Shown piece after piece: positions 25,933 to 33,681 of a stretch of 33,681 nt of DNA. The stretch covers positions 1 through 33,681 of the forward strand of contig DASWHW010000016.1 in the NCBI GenBank assembly GCA_036397975.1. Reading direction: 5' to 3'. Positions within the stretch are counted from its first letter, which is position 1, and each line of letters opens with the position of its first letter. The DNA is from SZUA-287 sp036397975. Lineage in GTDB: Bacteria; Bacteroidota; Ignavibacteria; UBA10030; UBA6906. A program made the translations under genes and the position numbers. Below the pieces are notes generated by a model. That model saw only the letters and a program-made list of their open reading frames with translations. It was not told the origin of the DNA and searched no databases.

Positions 25933-26573
25933 CAACACAAGAAGTCGAAGAACTCAAAAAATGTTTGCAAAACGGTGAACGGAAAAAGATCACAACGATT
26001 ATCGAGAAACTCATCGCGGACAACACCTCACCTGTTGCCATCCTGAATGACGCATTGATTCCAGGGATGACGCGAGTGGGCGAAAAGATGAAATGTGGGG
26101 AGATGTACCTGCCTGAAGTGCTCCATTCGGCAGGGGCGATGAACGCAGCGATGGACATTCTCAAACCCCTGCTTCTCAAGAACAATGTGCAGTCGGCCGG
26201 GCGGATTCTCGTAGGCACAGTCAAGGGCGATATGCATGACATTGGAAAGAACCTTGTTGGGATTATGCTCAAGGGGGCAGGCATGGAGGTGATTGATCTC
26301 GGTGTGCAAGCGCCGCCTGACAAGTTTGTCGAGGCAATCAAGGCTCACCATCCTGCTATTGTCGGTATGTCGGCGATGTTGACCACCACCATGCTCGGTA
26401 TGAAGACCACCATCGAGGCCATTACCATCGCGGGCCTTCGCTCTTCGGTGAAGATTATCGTTGGTGGCGCACCGGTGACGCAGCGCTTCGCCGACGACAT
26501 CGGCGCCGATGCATACGCACGCGATGCGGTCCGGGCTGCTGAGAAAGTGAAAGGACTATTGGCTGCAGGGTAG
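25929..26573 (+). CDS. Corrinoid (B12-binding) methyl-carrier protein, MtaC/MttC-like
   Basis: This is a 214-residue two-domain protein. Residues about 1-85 form the helical cap domain (ALIPGMTRVGEKMKCGEMYLPEVL). Residues about 90-214 form the Rossmann-like cobalamin domain, with the axial-ligand motif GDMHDIG (Asp101, His103, Gly106), the SAMLTTTM segment and VGGAPVT. These are the classic signatures of corrinoid proteins of methanol, methylamine and O-demethylase systems. It overlaps the methyltransferase gene by ATGA, which makes the pair a functional unit. A reductive activator and a tetrahydrofolate- or thiol-dependent second methyltransferase would be needed but are not in this window. 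Confidence 0.95.
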   Translation: MTTQEVEELKKCLQNGERKKITTIIEKLIADNTSPVAILNDALIPGMTRVGEKMKCGEMYLPEVLHSAGAMNAAMDILKPLLLKNNVQSAGRILVGTVKGDMHDIGKNLVGIMLKGAGMEVIDLGVQAPPDKFVEAIKAHHPAIVGMSAMLTTTMLGMKTTIEAITIAGLRSSVKIIVGGAPVTQRFADDIGADAYARDAVRAAEKVKGLLAAG

Positions 26574-26664
26574 CAACTATTTCAAAGCTCTTGTTTCGCC
26601 TCGTAATTTGTAGTCACCGAACACTTCTGTTATCAATCAATATTAATCACAAGGAATCAATCGT

Positions 26665-29004
26665 ATGTCGTCTCTTCAGAACATTCTCACTCAAACAACT
26701 GTCATTGATATTGATCATTCGGGACCGACTGTCGAGGAGACAGTTGCGAAAGAACTCAAATCTGTATTCTGCCCGAAGGCCGAGATTCGAAGGAGTCCGG
26801 GGCTCGTTTCAAGTAGCGGGACCGTTCGTGTTGCCGTTGTAAGGGACAAAAAAGATTGGAAAACAATTCATCCAGCTCTTGGCGAAAAAGACAACTGGAG
26901 TATGGTGAGGAAGAAAAGCAGCGGTGGGGTTGAGATCATGACTTCACGTCCCCATCTTCTCTATGGAATGTTGTGCACCCTGACAGAAGAGTGGGGAACA
27001 AAGGATGCAGCCTCTTTCGACCAAGGGGTGATCCGGTACGCAACCTTCCCTGAGGTTCGCCCGGTGTTCGACCTCTTTCTGAACCAGTACGCACGAACGG
27101 TTCGGGATTTCAACAAAGAGGATTACTTCGGGAACATGGCGCGCCTCGGGTTCTCGTATGCAGAGGTAAACGGTCTTGCCTTTCCGGTGCCATTCGAGAC
27201 TGGTCCGAAAGGAGAATTACTCCATCGCTTCTACACCTACTGTCCGGCACTCGACCAGTTCGTCACAAGCAAGCTGAACAAGGGTTTCTACGACGAGGAT
27301 TATTTACAAGCGAACTTGAACAATCTGAAAGACAACGCACAACTTGCCGAAAAGTACGGGATGAAACCGGGGCTTGTTTGTTTCGAGCCTCGGTCAGTCC
27401 CTGATGAACTGCTTCAACGTTATCCGGTTCTCCGGGGGGCACGGGTCGATCACCCGATGCGAAGCTTCAGGCCTCGCTACAATCTCTCCATTGCACATCC
27501 CGTAGTGCGCGAGCACTATGCCGAAATGATGGAGAACCTGATGCATGAAGCGCCGAATCTCAGCTATGTCTCTATTTGGTCGAACGACAGTGGTGCAGGA
27601 TTTGAATACACAAGCTCACTATACGTCGGGAGAAACGGAGGCGGCTATGTAGTGCGTGAGTGGCTGGGCGCAAAAGATATTGCGCATGCTGCAGCATTGA
27701 ACCTCGTACGATTCATGAAAGTCCTGCGCGATGCGGGACGGAAAGTGAATCCACAATTCCGAACTCTCATAAGACTCGAGCCGTTTTGGGAGGAGCATGA
27801 GCATATCTGGGAACAGCTGGAAAACGGGCTCGATGTAGAAGTTTCATCCTTGCAGACGAAAGGATGGGATTTGTCCTATAAGCACCCGAAATATCCAGAG
27901 GTTCCTCAGATCCACGGTACTGCGCTCTACAACAGATTTGTGGAGAAGGAGAAGCCTTTGATGGAGGAGCTACAAAAGAAAGGCGCTGAAACGGATGTAT
28001 ACTTTACGCCGGCGGTTCTTGCGAATCATGAGCCGCTCATCGGGATTGCGTTTCCGCAGCTTGTCTTCGACAAACTGAAGGACATGGCTGCACAGGGCGT
28101 TGTGACACCGTGCTATTACGGTGGTGCGACGCCACAGAAGTGGACTCCGTACAACATCAATGAAGAACTCGTCCGGGCATTCCAACTGGACTCATCGCTC
28201 GACTTGAATGCCTTTCTCAAACAAAAAGCAACTGAATGGATCGGTCTGGAGTTGGCGGATGATCTCGTTAAGGTCTGGACGCTCTCCGATGAATCATTCA
28301 GATGCTTTCCTGTTCCGATTTGGATCTACTCAGGTTGGGGAGTATGGTACCGGCTGTTCATCCGTCCCATCATTCCCAACATTGAAGCCGTTTCGGAAAA
28401 GGACCGGGAATACTATGAGAATTTTCTTCTCGCAACAACGCACAACCGTACCCGCGTTGACTTCCGCTATGATGTAGGATTCGATATGATAGAACCTTCC
28501 CGTGCATCACTCGCTGTCACACACTTCGACGATGATCTTTTGCCCACAATGCAAAAAGCCCTTACCCTCTTGAAGGGTATGGAGAAGAAAGCATCATCCG
28601 ATAAAGCAAAAACATGCGTACGCGATCAACACGACCGGATGCGAGCGTTGAATTGTTGGTACAAGACGCAGCGCAATGTGACCGCATGGGTAGCCGGCGT
28701 GCACGGATACCTTGAGTCCAAAGACGAAAAGGTTCGCAAGGATTGCAGAGCGCTTCTTAAAGGCATGGTGTTGGATGAAATCGAGAACACGAAGGAACTG
28801 CTCAATCTCTGGGAGACATCGAAGACCAACTGGATGATCATCTCGGAGGTTGGTGAGACAACATTTATCTATTACAAAAATTTAGGTGAATTGATGAAGA
28901 AGAAGATCGCGTTGATGCATGGACACGAAAACGACGAGCCATATGTCGATCCAAACTTCCAATGGCGGGTACCGGGATTCACTGGGGAGAAGCAACCTTC
29001 TTGA
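26665..29004 (+). CDS. Cytoplasmic glycoside-hydrolase-like protein of unassigned family
   Basis: This is a 779-residue protein without a signal peptide. Residues about 1-115 look like the small alpha/beta domain that precedes the barrel in GH20 and alpha-glucuronidase enzymes (RVAVVRDKKDW, SRPHLLYGMLCTLTEEWG). Residues about 120-520 appear to be a TIM barrel with segments such as YFGNMARLGFSYAEVNGLAFP and SYVSIWSNDSGAGFEY. The C-terminal part is helical. I see no GH20 HxGGDE motif, so the family is open. It is separated from the corrinoid gene by 91 bases, with AAGGA at 26653-26657 before the ATG. Cleavage of an imported oligosaccharide inside the cell is the inferred role. Confidence 0.78.
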   Translation: MSSLQNILTQTTVIDIDHSGPTVEETVAKELKSVFCPKAEIRRSPGLVSSSGTVRVAVVRDKKDWKTIHPALGEKDNWSMVRKKSSGGVEIMTSRPHLLYGMLCTLTEEWGTKDAASFDQGVIRYATFPEVRPVFDLFLNQYARTVRDFNKEDYFGNMARLGFSYAEVNGLAFPVPFETGPKGELLHRFYTYCPALDQFVTSKLNKGFYDEDYLQANLNNLKDNAQLAEKYGMKPGLVCFEPRSVPDELLQRYPVLRGARVDHPMRSFRPRYNLSIAHPVVREHYAEMMENLMHEAPNLSYVSIWSNDSGAGFEYTSSLYVGRNGGGYVVREWLGAKDIAHAAALNLVRFMKVLRDAGRKVNPQFRTLIRLEPFWEEHEHIWEQLENGLDVEVSSLQTKGWDLSYKHPKYPEVPQIHGTALYNRFVEKEKPLMEELQKKGAETDVYFTPAVLANHEPLIGIAFPQLVFDKLKDMAAQGVVTPCYYGGATPQKWTPYNINEELVRAFQLDSSLDLNAFLKQKATEWIGLELADDLVKVWTLSDESFRCFPVPIWIYSGWGVWYRLFIRPIIPNIEAVSEKDREYYENFLLATTHNRTRVDFRYDVGFDMIEPSRASLAVTHFDDDLLPTMQKALTLLKGMEKKASSDKAKTCVRDQHDRMRALNCWYKTQRNVTAWVAGVHGYLESKDEKVRKDCRALLKGMVLDEIENTKELLNLWETSKTNWMIISEVGETTFIYYKNLGELMKKKIALMHGHENDEPYVDPNFQWRVPGFTGEKQPS

Positions 29005-29088
29005 GTCGAGACATGGTGCCAGATCTCTTCCATCGGCTGCTCTTGAAGCGTCCAGAAGAAAATTTCATGGTCAAACAATTCCGGGACG

Positions 29089-30588
29089 ATGGAAGAGCAA
29101 TCAGGGACTAAAAATGGAATCAAGAGGCTTCTCAAGCACTTTTCGCCGTTCCATTTAGATGTCGAAGGAACGGGTGTAGTCATCCCGGAGCAGGTGCACA
29201 AGAGCATGCACTACTCCATATCGGAGGGTGCGCTTGCCGGGGTGATGGCGGTGTTTACCGGCGGGGTTGTTCTCACCGGACTTGCACTGGCGCTCGGTGC
29301 AAACGAATTTGTGATTGGCTTGATTGCCGGTATACAGGCGGGCGCAAATTTGTTCCAATTGCGAGCGTACCGCCGACTGGAGAGATCGGGCAAGCGGAAG
29401 TCGATGGCAGTCATGTTTGCCACCGTGTCGCGTCTTGTCTGGGTTTTCGTTGCAGTGTTGCTCCTGATTTCCTGGGATGGCTTTCATGCGTATCGATTGT
29501 GGCTCTTCATCTTGTTATATGCTGCATCGGCTGTTCTGGGGATCTATAGTGCAGTGCCCTGGGTATCATGGCTCGTGGACCTTGTGCCGGAAAAAGTGCG
29601 CGGCAGATTCTTTGCCCAACGAAATCTTGCTGCCGGCGCTGTTGGTGTCATCCTCGGTATTGGCGCGGGCAAGTTCATTGACTTTTGGAATGAACATAGC
29701 ATCGGACCTGCAACCACAGCATTTGCAATACTGATCGGTGTCGGTCTTATATTCGGATTTCGCGCAGTGCAAAAGCAACGGATGATGTACGACCCGCCGT
29801 TTCCGCACCACGGTTCACGAATGACGTTTTGGGAAACGTTGAGGGATCCGTTTCGCAACCACAACTTCAGACGACTGTTCTATTTCCGGATTGCGTTTGA
29901 CTTTTCCATGGGAGTTGCCGGGACATTCTACGGAGTCTATATGCTCACGCAGGCAAATCTGAGCTTTACGTTTGTCGCTGCGATGGCTATGATAACGACG
30001 CTGATGAATTTCATTGCGCTTAAGCCGTGGGGAAGAATTCTGGACCGGTTCGGGAACAAACCGGTGTTGCAGATTTGCGTGACCGGAAAAATCCTGTTCG
30101 CATTTCTGTGGCTATTTACCTCTCCGGAAACGCTATGGTTGTATCCCATTATCCATTTGTTCGGCGTGTTCGATGCAGGAATAGCCGTGGCAATTCCGAA
30201 TCTGGTCTATAAGACAGCGCCGGTGGAGCGACGATCCAACTATATTGCAGTCGATGGTACAGTAGTCGGGATTGCAGCAACAATCGCTCCTCTCATTGGC
30301 GGGGGACTGGCTATGGCGTTTGCGGATCAGCAAATCTCCTTCGGGTTGGGCGGATGGCGGCAATTCCATCTTCTCTTCATGCTTGCTCTCTTGTTGCGGA
30401 TTGTCGCTATGCGCTTGCTCTCTCATGTGCAGGAGTCGGACGCGAAACGCGTTGTGCATGTCATCAGAGTCATCAGCCCGGTCACGGGCATCGACATGTT
30501 TGAAGGATTTCAACAGGTATTGCATTCGGTGAGTGCCCCCGCTCGCTACGTCATTGAACGGCTTGTGGATCGAACCAAGTCTGACTAA
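29089..30588 (+). CDS. Major facilitator superfamily transporter
   Basis: This 499-residue integral membrane protein has about 12 hydrophobic segments (for example 49-70, 108-128, 137-157, 180-196, 385-405). The cytoplasmic loop VPEKVRGRFFAQRN after TM4/5 is typical of MFS carriers, as is RILDRFGNKP in the second half. Substrate specificity cannot be read. Being next to an SSS symporter, it probably imports oligo- or monosaccharides, or exports an end product. The 84-base gap before it holds no other gene. The ribosome site is poor (GGGACG just upstream). Confidence 0.88.
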   Translation: MEEQSGTKNGIKRLLKHFSPFHLDVEGTGVVIPEQVHKSMHYSISEGALAGVMAVFTGGVVLTGLALALGANEFVIGLIAGIQAGANLFQLRAYRRLERSGKRKSMAVMFATVSRLVWVFVAVLLLISWDGFHAYRLWLFILLYAASAVLGIYSAVPWVSWLVDLVPEKVRGRFFAQRNLAAGAVGVILGIGAGKFIDFWNEHSIGPATTAFAILIGVGLIFGFRAVQKQRMMYDPPFPHHGSRMTFWETLRDPFRNHNFRRLFYFRIAFDFSMGVAGTFYGVYMLTQANLSFTFVAAMAMITTLMNFIALKPWGRILDRFGNKPVLQICVTGKILFAFLWLFTSPETLWLYPIIHLFGVFDAGIAVAIPNLVYKTAPVERRSNYIAVDGTVVGIAATIAPLIGGGLAMAFADQQISFGLGGWRQFHLLFMLALLLRIVAMRLLSHVQESDAKRVVHVIRVISPVTGIDMFEGFQQVLHSVSAPARYVIERLVDRTKSD

Positions 30589-30618
30589 TCCATCCACAAA
30601 AAACATTCTCAAGCGACA

Positions 30619-32415
30619 ATGATTGACCAAATCAAACAAGTGAACTTTCTGGATTTCGCCGTCGTCAGTACGTATTTGCTGATGCTCACCGGTGTGGGAA
30701 TTTATCTCACAAAATTCAACAAGAGCGTCGATGATTTTTTCAAAGGTGGGGGAAAGATTCCGTGGTGGATCGCAGGAATATCGACGTTTGTGGCAGGCTT
30801 CTCAGCGTTCATGTTTGTCGCCGCAGCCGGGTATACATACAAGAACGGCATGGGTGCCGTCGTGCTCTTCACGTCAGCCTTCTGGGCATACTGGCTCGGC
30901 TATTTTGTGTATGCAACAAAGTGGCGACGTTCCCGACTTTCTTCACCGATGGAATTCCTCACTCGTCGTTTCTCGCAAGGGACGACGTATTACTACACGC
31001 TCCTGTCCATAGTCCCGGCGATCATGGGATTGGGTTTGAATATCTATATTCTCTGCATCTTCATTTCTACATCTCTCGGTATTACGGATGTTAACTTCAA
31101 TCTTGGTATTGCCAGTGTCAGCGGACTTGAGTTTTCCATGATCGTCACCGGCCTAGTAATGCTGATCTACACAAGTGCCGGAGGGTTGTGGGCCGTGGTC
31201 ATAACAGACGTGCTGCAATTCGTCGTTATTTTAATCGTTAGCTTTCTTATTTTCCCGCTGGCGTTTATGGCATTAGGAGAGAGCGGAGGTTTTTTTCATG
31301 GGATGACAAGGTTGATGTCCGAAAGTCCCTCGGGCTATCTGAGTTTTCACGATGTGTCCGCGAGGCCAGTCTTCTATATTGCGTATTTCATAAGTACTTT
31401 GATTGGATACAATGCCGCATGGCATGTTGGGCAGAGATACTACAGCGTACCCACAGAGCGTGATGCTCGAAAGATGGCAATCCTTTGCGCGATACTCAGT
31501 TTGGTGCTGCCGCTCTTATGGATTGCCCCCACAATGGCTGCCAGAATTCTATTTCCGTCCATCGGAACGATCTGGCCACAACTCACCGAGCCGGCGGAAG
31601 CATCGTTCGTGACTCTTGCCCTCACTCTGTTACCGAATGGTCTTATAGGTCTCACGATCTCTGCGATTCTTGCTGCGACCATGACCTCAGTTGATACGCA
31701 ACTGAACTATCTTGCATCCATACTGGTGCGCGATGTGTATGTAAAACTCCGCAAGACGAAATCCGGTGACGGCCCTTCCGAGAAGCGCCAATTGCGTATT
31801 GGGCGGATAACGGCATTCGCTCTTGGTGTGCTGGCTATTGTTACGGCGATAATCGTTCAGCGAACGAAAGGAGTGTTTGACTTTGCGTTGATGTACTATT
31901 CATGGTTCGGTCCGGCAATGTTCACGCCGGTCATGCTGGGCTTCCTTTACACGAAAACCCCTTCCTGGTCGGCAAATGCCTCGGCGACAGCTGGGCTTGT
32001 TGTTGTATGGTTGGGAAATGTCGTCTTTGATGTAACGCCGTATCAATATGAATTCAACATTTTCGGCGGCGTGCTTGTCAGTACACTTGTCTTCTTTGGT
32101 TCGGCACTCTTCCGGGAAAAAAGATTCACCACCATTGCCCAGATTGCCGCATTCAAGAAGGACCTGGGAGATCCGGCGACGAAGGAATCTCTTCGATGGG
32201 ATCCGAATGCATTGCAATCATACAAGATTGTCGGTGTTCTGACGATCGGTATCGGGGTAGCCCTCCTCTCCCTCAATCTGGTCCCAGCCGCTTCTGATGT
32301 AATCTTATTGAATTCTGTCGCCGGGCTCTGTACCGTATCATTCGGTGTACTCATTCTCTGGTATTTCAAGAAGCAGTTGAAAAAATCTCTGGCATTGGCA
32401 GAAAGTGTAGAATGA
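30619..32415 (+). CDS. Sodium:solute symporter (SSS family)
   Basis: This is a 598-residue inner-membrane carrier with about 13-14 transmembrane segments. It has SSS features: DFFKGGGKIPWWIAGISTFVAG in the first pair of helices, SAGGLWAVVITDVLQFVV, and ATMTSVDTQLNYLASILVRDV near residues 355-375, a segment that carries sodium-site residues in relatives. Homologues in glycan loci import monosaccharides, uronates or sialic acids. It probably imports products of the secreted lyases and hexosaminidase. Its stop overlaps the nitrilase start as ATGA. Confidence 0.92.
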   Translation: MIDQIKQVNFLDFAVVSTYLLMLTGVGIYLTKFNKSVDDFFKGGGKIPWWIAGISTFVAGFSAFMFVAAAGYTYKNGMGAVVLFTSAFWAYWLGYFVYATKWRRSRLSSPMEFLTRRFSQGTTYYYTLLSIVPAIMGLGLNIYILCIFISTSLGITDVNFNLGIASVSGLEFSMIVTGLVMLIYTSAGGLWAVVITDVLQFVVILIVSFLIFPLAFMALGESGGFFHGMTRLMSESPSGYLSFHDVSARPVFYIAYFISTLIGYNAAWHVGQRYYSVPTERDARKMAILCAILSLVLPLLWIAPTMAARILFPSIGTIWPQLTEPAEASFVTLALTLLPNGLIGLTISAILAATMTSVDTQLNYLASILVRDVYVKLRKTKSGDGPSEKRQLRIGRITAFALGVLAIVTAIIVQRTKGVFDFALMYYSWFGPAMFTPVMLGFLYTKTPSWSANASATAGLVVVWLGNVVFDVTPYQYEFNIFGGVLVSTLVFFGSALFREKRFTTIAQIAAFKKDLGDPATKESLRWDPNALQSYKIVGVLTIGIGVALLSLNLVPAASDVILLNSVAGLCTVSFGVLILWYFKKQLKKSLALAESVE

Positions 32416-33335
32416 AGAAGAGAAATCGAATTGTACGCGTGAGTACCATCCAACTTGCGGCAGAGGTTGGAGGCCGAACATTTGCCGAGAAACAGCGGAA
32501 AAACCTTCAACAGATCCAGCGTTCGCTCGTGAAGGCTGGTGGACGCGGCTCTGATTTGGTCATCTTCGGTGAATATGCGAACCTTCACCATCGTACATCG
32601 TCAACCCGCAAAAAAGAATATGTACCGGACGAAATTCCCGGACGGTTCACGCGAGCGATTGCTTCAGCCGCAAAGAAATATCGAATGATCGTCGTTGTCC
32701 CGATGTTGGGAAGATACAACGGCGTTCTCTCGAGTTTCGCGGTTATTCTTGACCGAAATGGGAAGATCGGAGGTTGTTATCAAAAGACGCATCCGACAGA
32801 ACAAGAACAGGAGATAGGAATTGTTGCGGGAAATAGTCTTCCTGTGTTTACACTCGACTGCGCAAAGATCGGGATTATGCTGTGCATGGACATTGAGTAT
32901 CCCGAGGTTTCGCAAGTTCTGATGCTGCGCGGAGCAGAGATGCTGCTTTTCCCGCATGTGCAGGCAGGTTGGGGTGAAGTCGATTGGGAAATTCGTTACC
33001 GTGCCCGGGCGATCGACACGGGATTGCCTGTCGTCTCCGCATGTTATGGCTATCCCGAAGGAAAGTGGCAGCCCGGCAAGATGATTGGCCGGAGCGGTCT
33101 CATCGGACGTGAAGGACTCATCCTTGCAGACATCGGCAGAGAAATTGGCGTCCTGACTTTTGACATTGACCTGAACGCAAAGCGAGTGACACACTTTTTC
33201 TTTTCGGAGAAGCATAATCGCACACTTGCCGTTACCGCGTCGCGACGCCCCGAACTATACCGCGACATTGTGGAGTTATCGCATAAGGAGCAGGCAATGG
33301 GCATGATAAAGACCAATCGCAAAGGAACGAAATGA
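32412..33335 (+). CDS. Carbon-nitrogen hydrolase (nitrilase superfamily)
   Basis: This is a 307-residue amidase-like enzyme with the superfamily Glu-Lys-Cys triad: Glu54 (VIFGEYANL), Lys125 (CYQKTHPTE) and Cys158 (IMLCMDIEYPE). Members hydrolyse nitriles, amides, carbamoyl groups or N-acyl groups. Beta-ureidopropionase and N-carbamoyl amino acid hydrolases belong here, which is of interest given the DHOD-like gene earlier in the array. An amide of an imported sugar or amino acid conjugate is equally possible. It is cytoplasmic, with no signal peptide, and translationally coupled to the symporter gene. Confidence 0.9.
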   Translation: MKKRNRIVRVSTIQLAAEVGGRTFAEKQRKNLQQIQRSLVKAGGRGSDLVIFGEYANLHHRTSSTRKKEYVPDEIPGRFTRAIASAAKKYRMIVVVPMLGRYNGVLSSFAVILDRNGKIGGCYQKTHPTEQEQEIGIVAGNSLPVFTLDCAKIGIMLCMDIEYPEVSQVLMLRGAEMLLFPHVQAGWGEVDWEIRYRARAIDTGLPVVSACYGYPEGKWQPGKMIGRSGLIGREGLILADIGREIGVLTFDIDLNAKRVTHFFFSEKHNRTLAVTASRRPELYRDIVELSHKEQAMGMIKTNRKGTK

Positions 33336-33347
33336 AGAAACTCTCCT

Positions 33348-33351
33348 GGAG
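33348..33351 (+). promoter_or_regulatory. Ribosome binding site GGAG of the final gene
   Basis: GGAG lies seven bases before the ATG at 33359 and supports that start over the out-of-frame ATG at 33363. Confidence 0.45.
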
Positions 33352-33358
33352 AAGATAA

Positions 33359-33681
33359 ATGAATGAAACATTGCCCGTTGCTCTTATTACAGGCGCGAGC
33401 CGGGGGTTGGGACGCGGAATTGCTGCGCGATTGGCATCGCTTGGATTTTCCGTTGGCATCAACTATGTAAATAACTCTTCGGCCGCCAACGAGACTGTGG
33501 CACTATGCAAGCAGCACCAACTGAAGGAGAATCAGCGGTTCATCCCGATGAAGGCTGATATGGGAATACGGGATGATCGAACTATGTTGTTTGAAAAGAC
33601 CCTGCAGGAATTCGGCCGTATCGACGCATTCATCAGCAATGCAGGCATTGGCCCGAGGGCGCGCGCCGATATTACAGAAAC
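33359..33681 (+). CDS. Short-chain dehydrogenase/reductase, 5' part (cut by window end)
   Basis: The first 107 residues of an SDR-family NAD(P)-dependent oxidoreductase run off the right edge with no stop. The cofactor motif TGASRGLGRG is at residues 11-20 and the structural NAG motif (ISNAGIG) is near residue 96. The catalytic Ser, Tyr and Lys would lie beyond the window. It probably oxidises or reduces a sugar or keto intermediate of the same pathway, perhaps acting with the FAH-family protein. The substrate is unknown. Confidence 0.88.
   Translation, partial: MNETLPVALITGASRGLGRGIAARLASLGFSVGINYVNNSSAANETVALCKQHQLKENQRFIPMKADMGIRDDRTMLFEKTLQEFGRIDAFISNAGIGPRARADITE

Noticed and set aside
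26574..26664. Possible terminator or riboswitch (such as a cobalamin element) in the gap after the corrinoid gene
   Set aside because: I see no GC-rich hairpin with a T-run and no recognisable conserved riboswitch core; the gap is AT-rich and short.
29005..29088. Extra small gene or N-terminal extension before the MFS transporter
   Set aside because: The frame of the transporter has a stop upstream in this gap, and no other start with a ribosome site is visible.

Overview
This 33.7 kb window reads as one long, co-directional catabolic gene array. Every gene I can support lies on the + strand. Gaps are at most about 90 bases, and many junctions are ATGA or TGATG stop/start overlaps (near 5787, 12832, 13725, 19670, 23855, 25929 and 32412). 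No stretch over 300 bases lacks a gene. I found no rRNA, tRNA, CRISPR array, transposase, transcriptional regulator or convincing terminator. The organism looks like a member of the Bacteroidota/Ignavibacteria-like (FCB) lineage, probably from an uncultivated group: secreted proteins have short signal peptides ending near -AQ or -SQ, Asp-box propellers are present, and base composition is roughly balanced. No SusC/SusD pair is visible, so it is not a textbook Bacteroidetes polysaccharide-utilisation locus. This placement is inference.

Layout. (1) 2-4818, exported or carbohydrate-facing proteins: the 3' part of an (alpha/alpha)-barrel protein interrupted by an in-frame TAA, two tandem seven-Asp-box beta-propellers, and a large secreted protein of unknown family that resembles polysaccharide-lyase toroids. 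(2) 4831-11577, sugar metabolism: PfkB kinase, GH38 alpha-mannosidase, class I (DhnA/LsrF-type) aldolase, Gfo/Idh/MocA dehydrogenase and class I phosphomannose isomerase. (3) 11606-14825, a double ferritin-like diiron candidate, an FAH-family hydrolase and an enolase-superfamily protein with the o-succinylbenzoate synthase / N-succinylamino acid racemase active-site pattern. (4) 14809-16587, an exported GH3 NagZ-like beta-N-acetylhexosaminidase. (5) 16590-19673, a dihydroorotate/dihydropyrimidine-dehydrogenase-like flavoprotein, a 2[4Fe-4S] ferredoxin, a cyclase/formamidase-like metal hydrolase and an ArgE/DapE-type M20 deacylase. (6) 19670-24781, a ROK sugar kinase, a heparinase II/III-like protein, and a second aldolase plus a FruK/LacC-type kinase. 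(7) 24787-26573, a UroD-family zinc methyltransferase and its corrinoid protein. (8) 26665 to the end, a cytoplasmic glycosidase-like protein, MFS and sodium/solute symporters, a nitrilase-superfamily amidohydrolase and the start of a short-chain dehydrogenase.

Working model (inference): the locus takes a mannose- and N-acetylhexosamine-containing, possibly uronate-containing glycan apart outside the cell or in the periplasm. It imports the products through the SSS and MFS carriers and funnels them through kinase/isomerase/aldolase steps. Two parts are not explained by ordinary glycan catabolism. One is the methyltransferase/corrinoid pair, which suggests corrinoid-dependent removal of methyl groups, perhaps from O-methylated sugars. 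The other is the redox and amide set (diiron-like protein, DHOD-like enzyme plus ferredoxin, cyclase, M20, enolase-superfamily protein, nitrilase), which suggests processing of an N-acyl or heterocyclic substituent. These are the parts most likely to be a new pathway.
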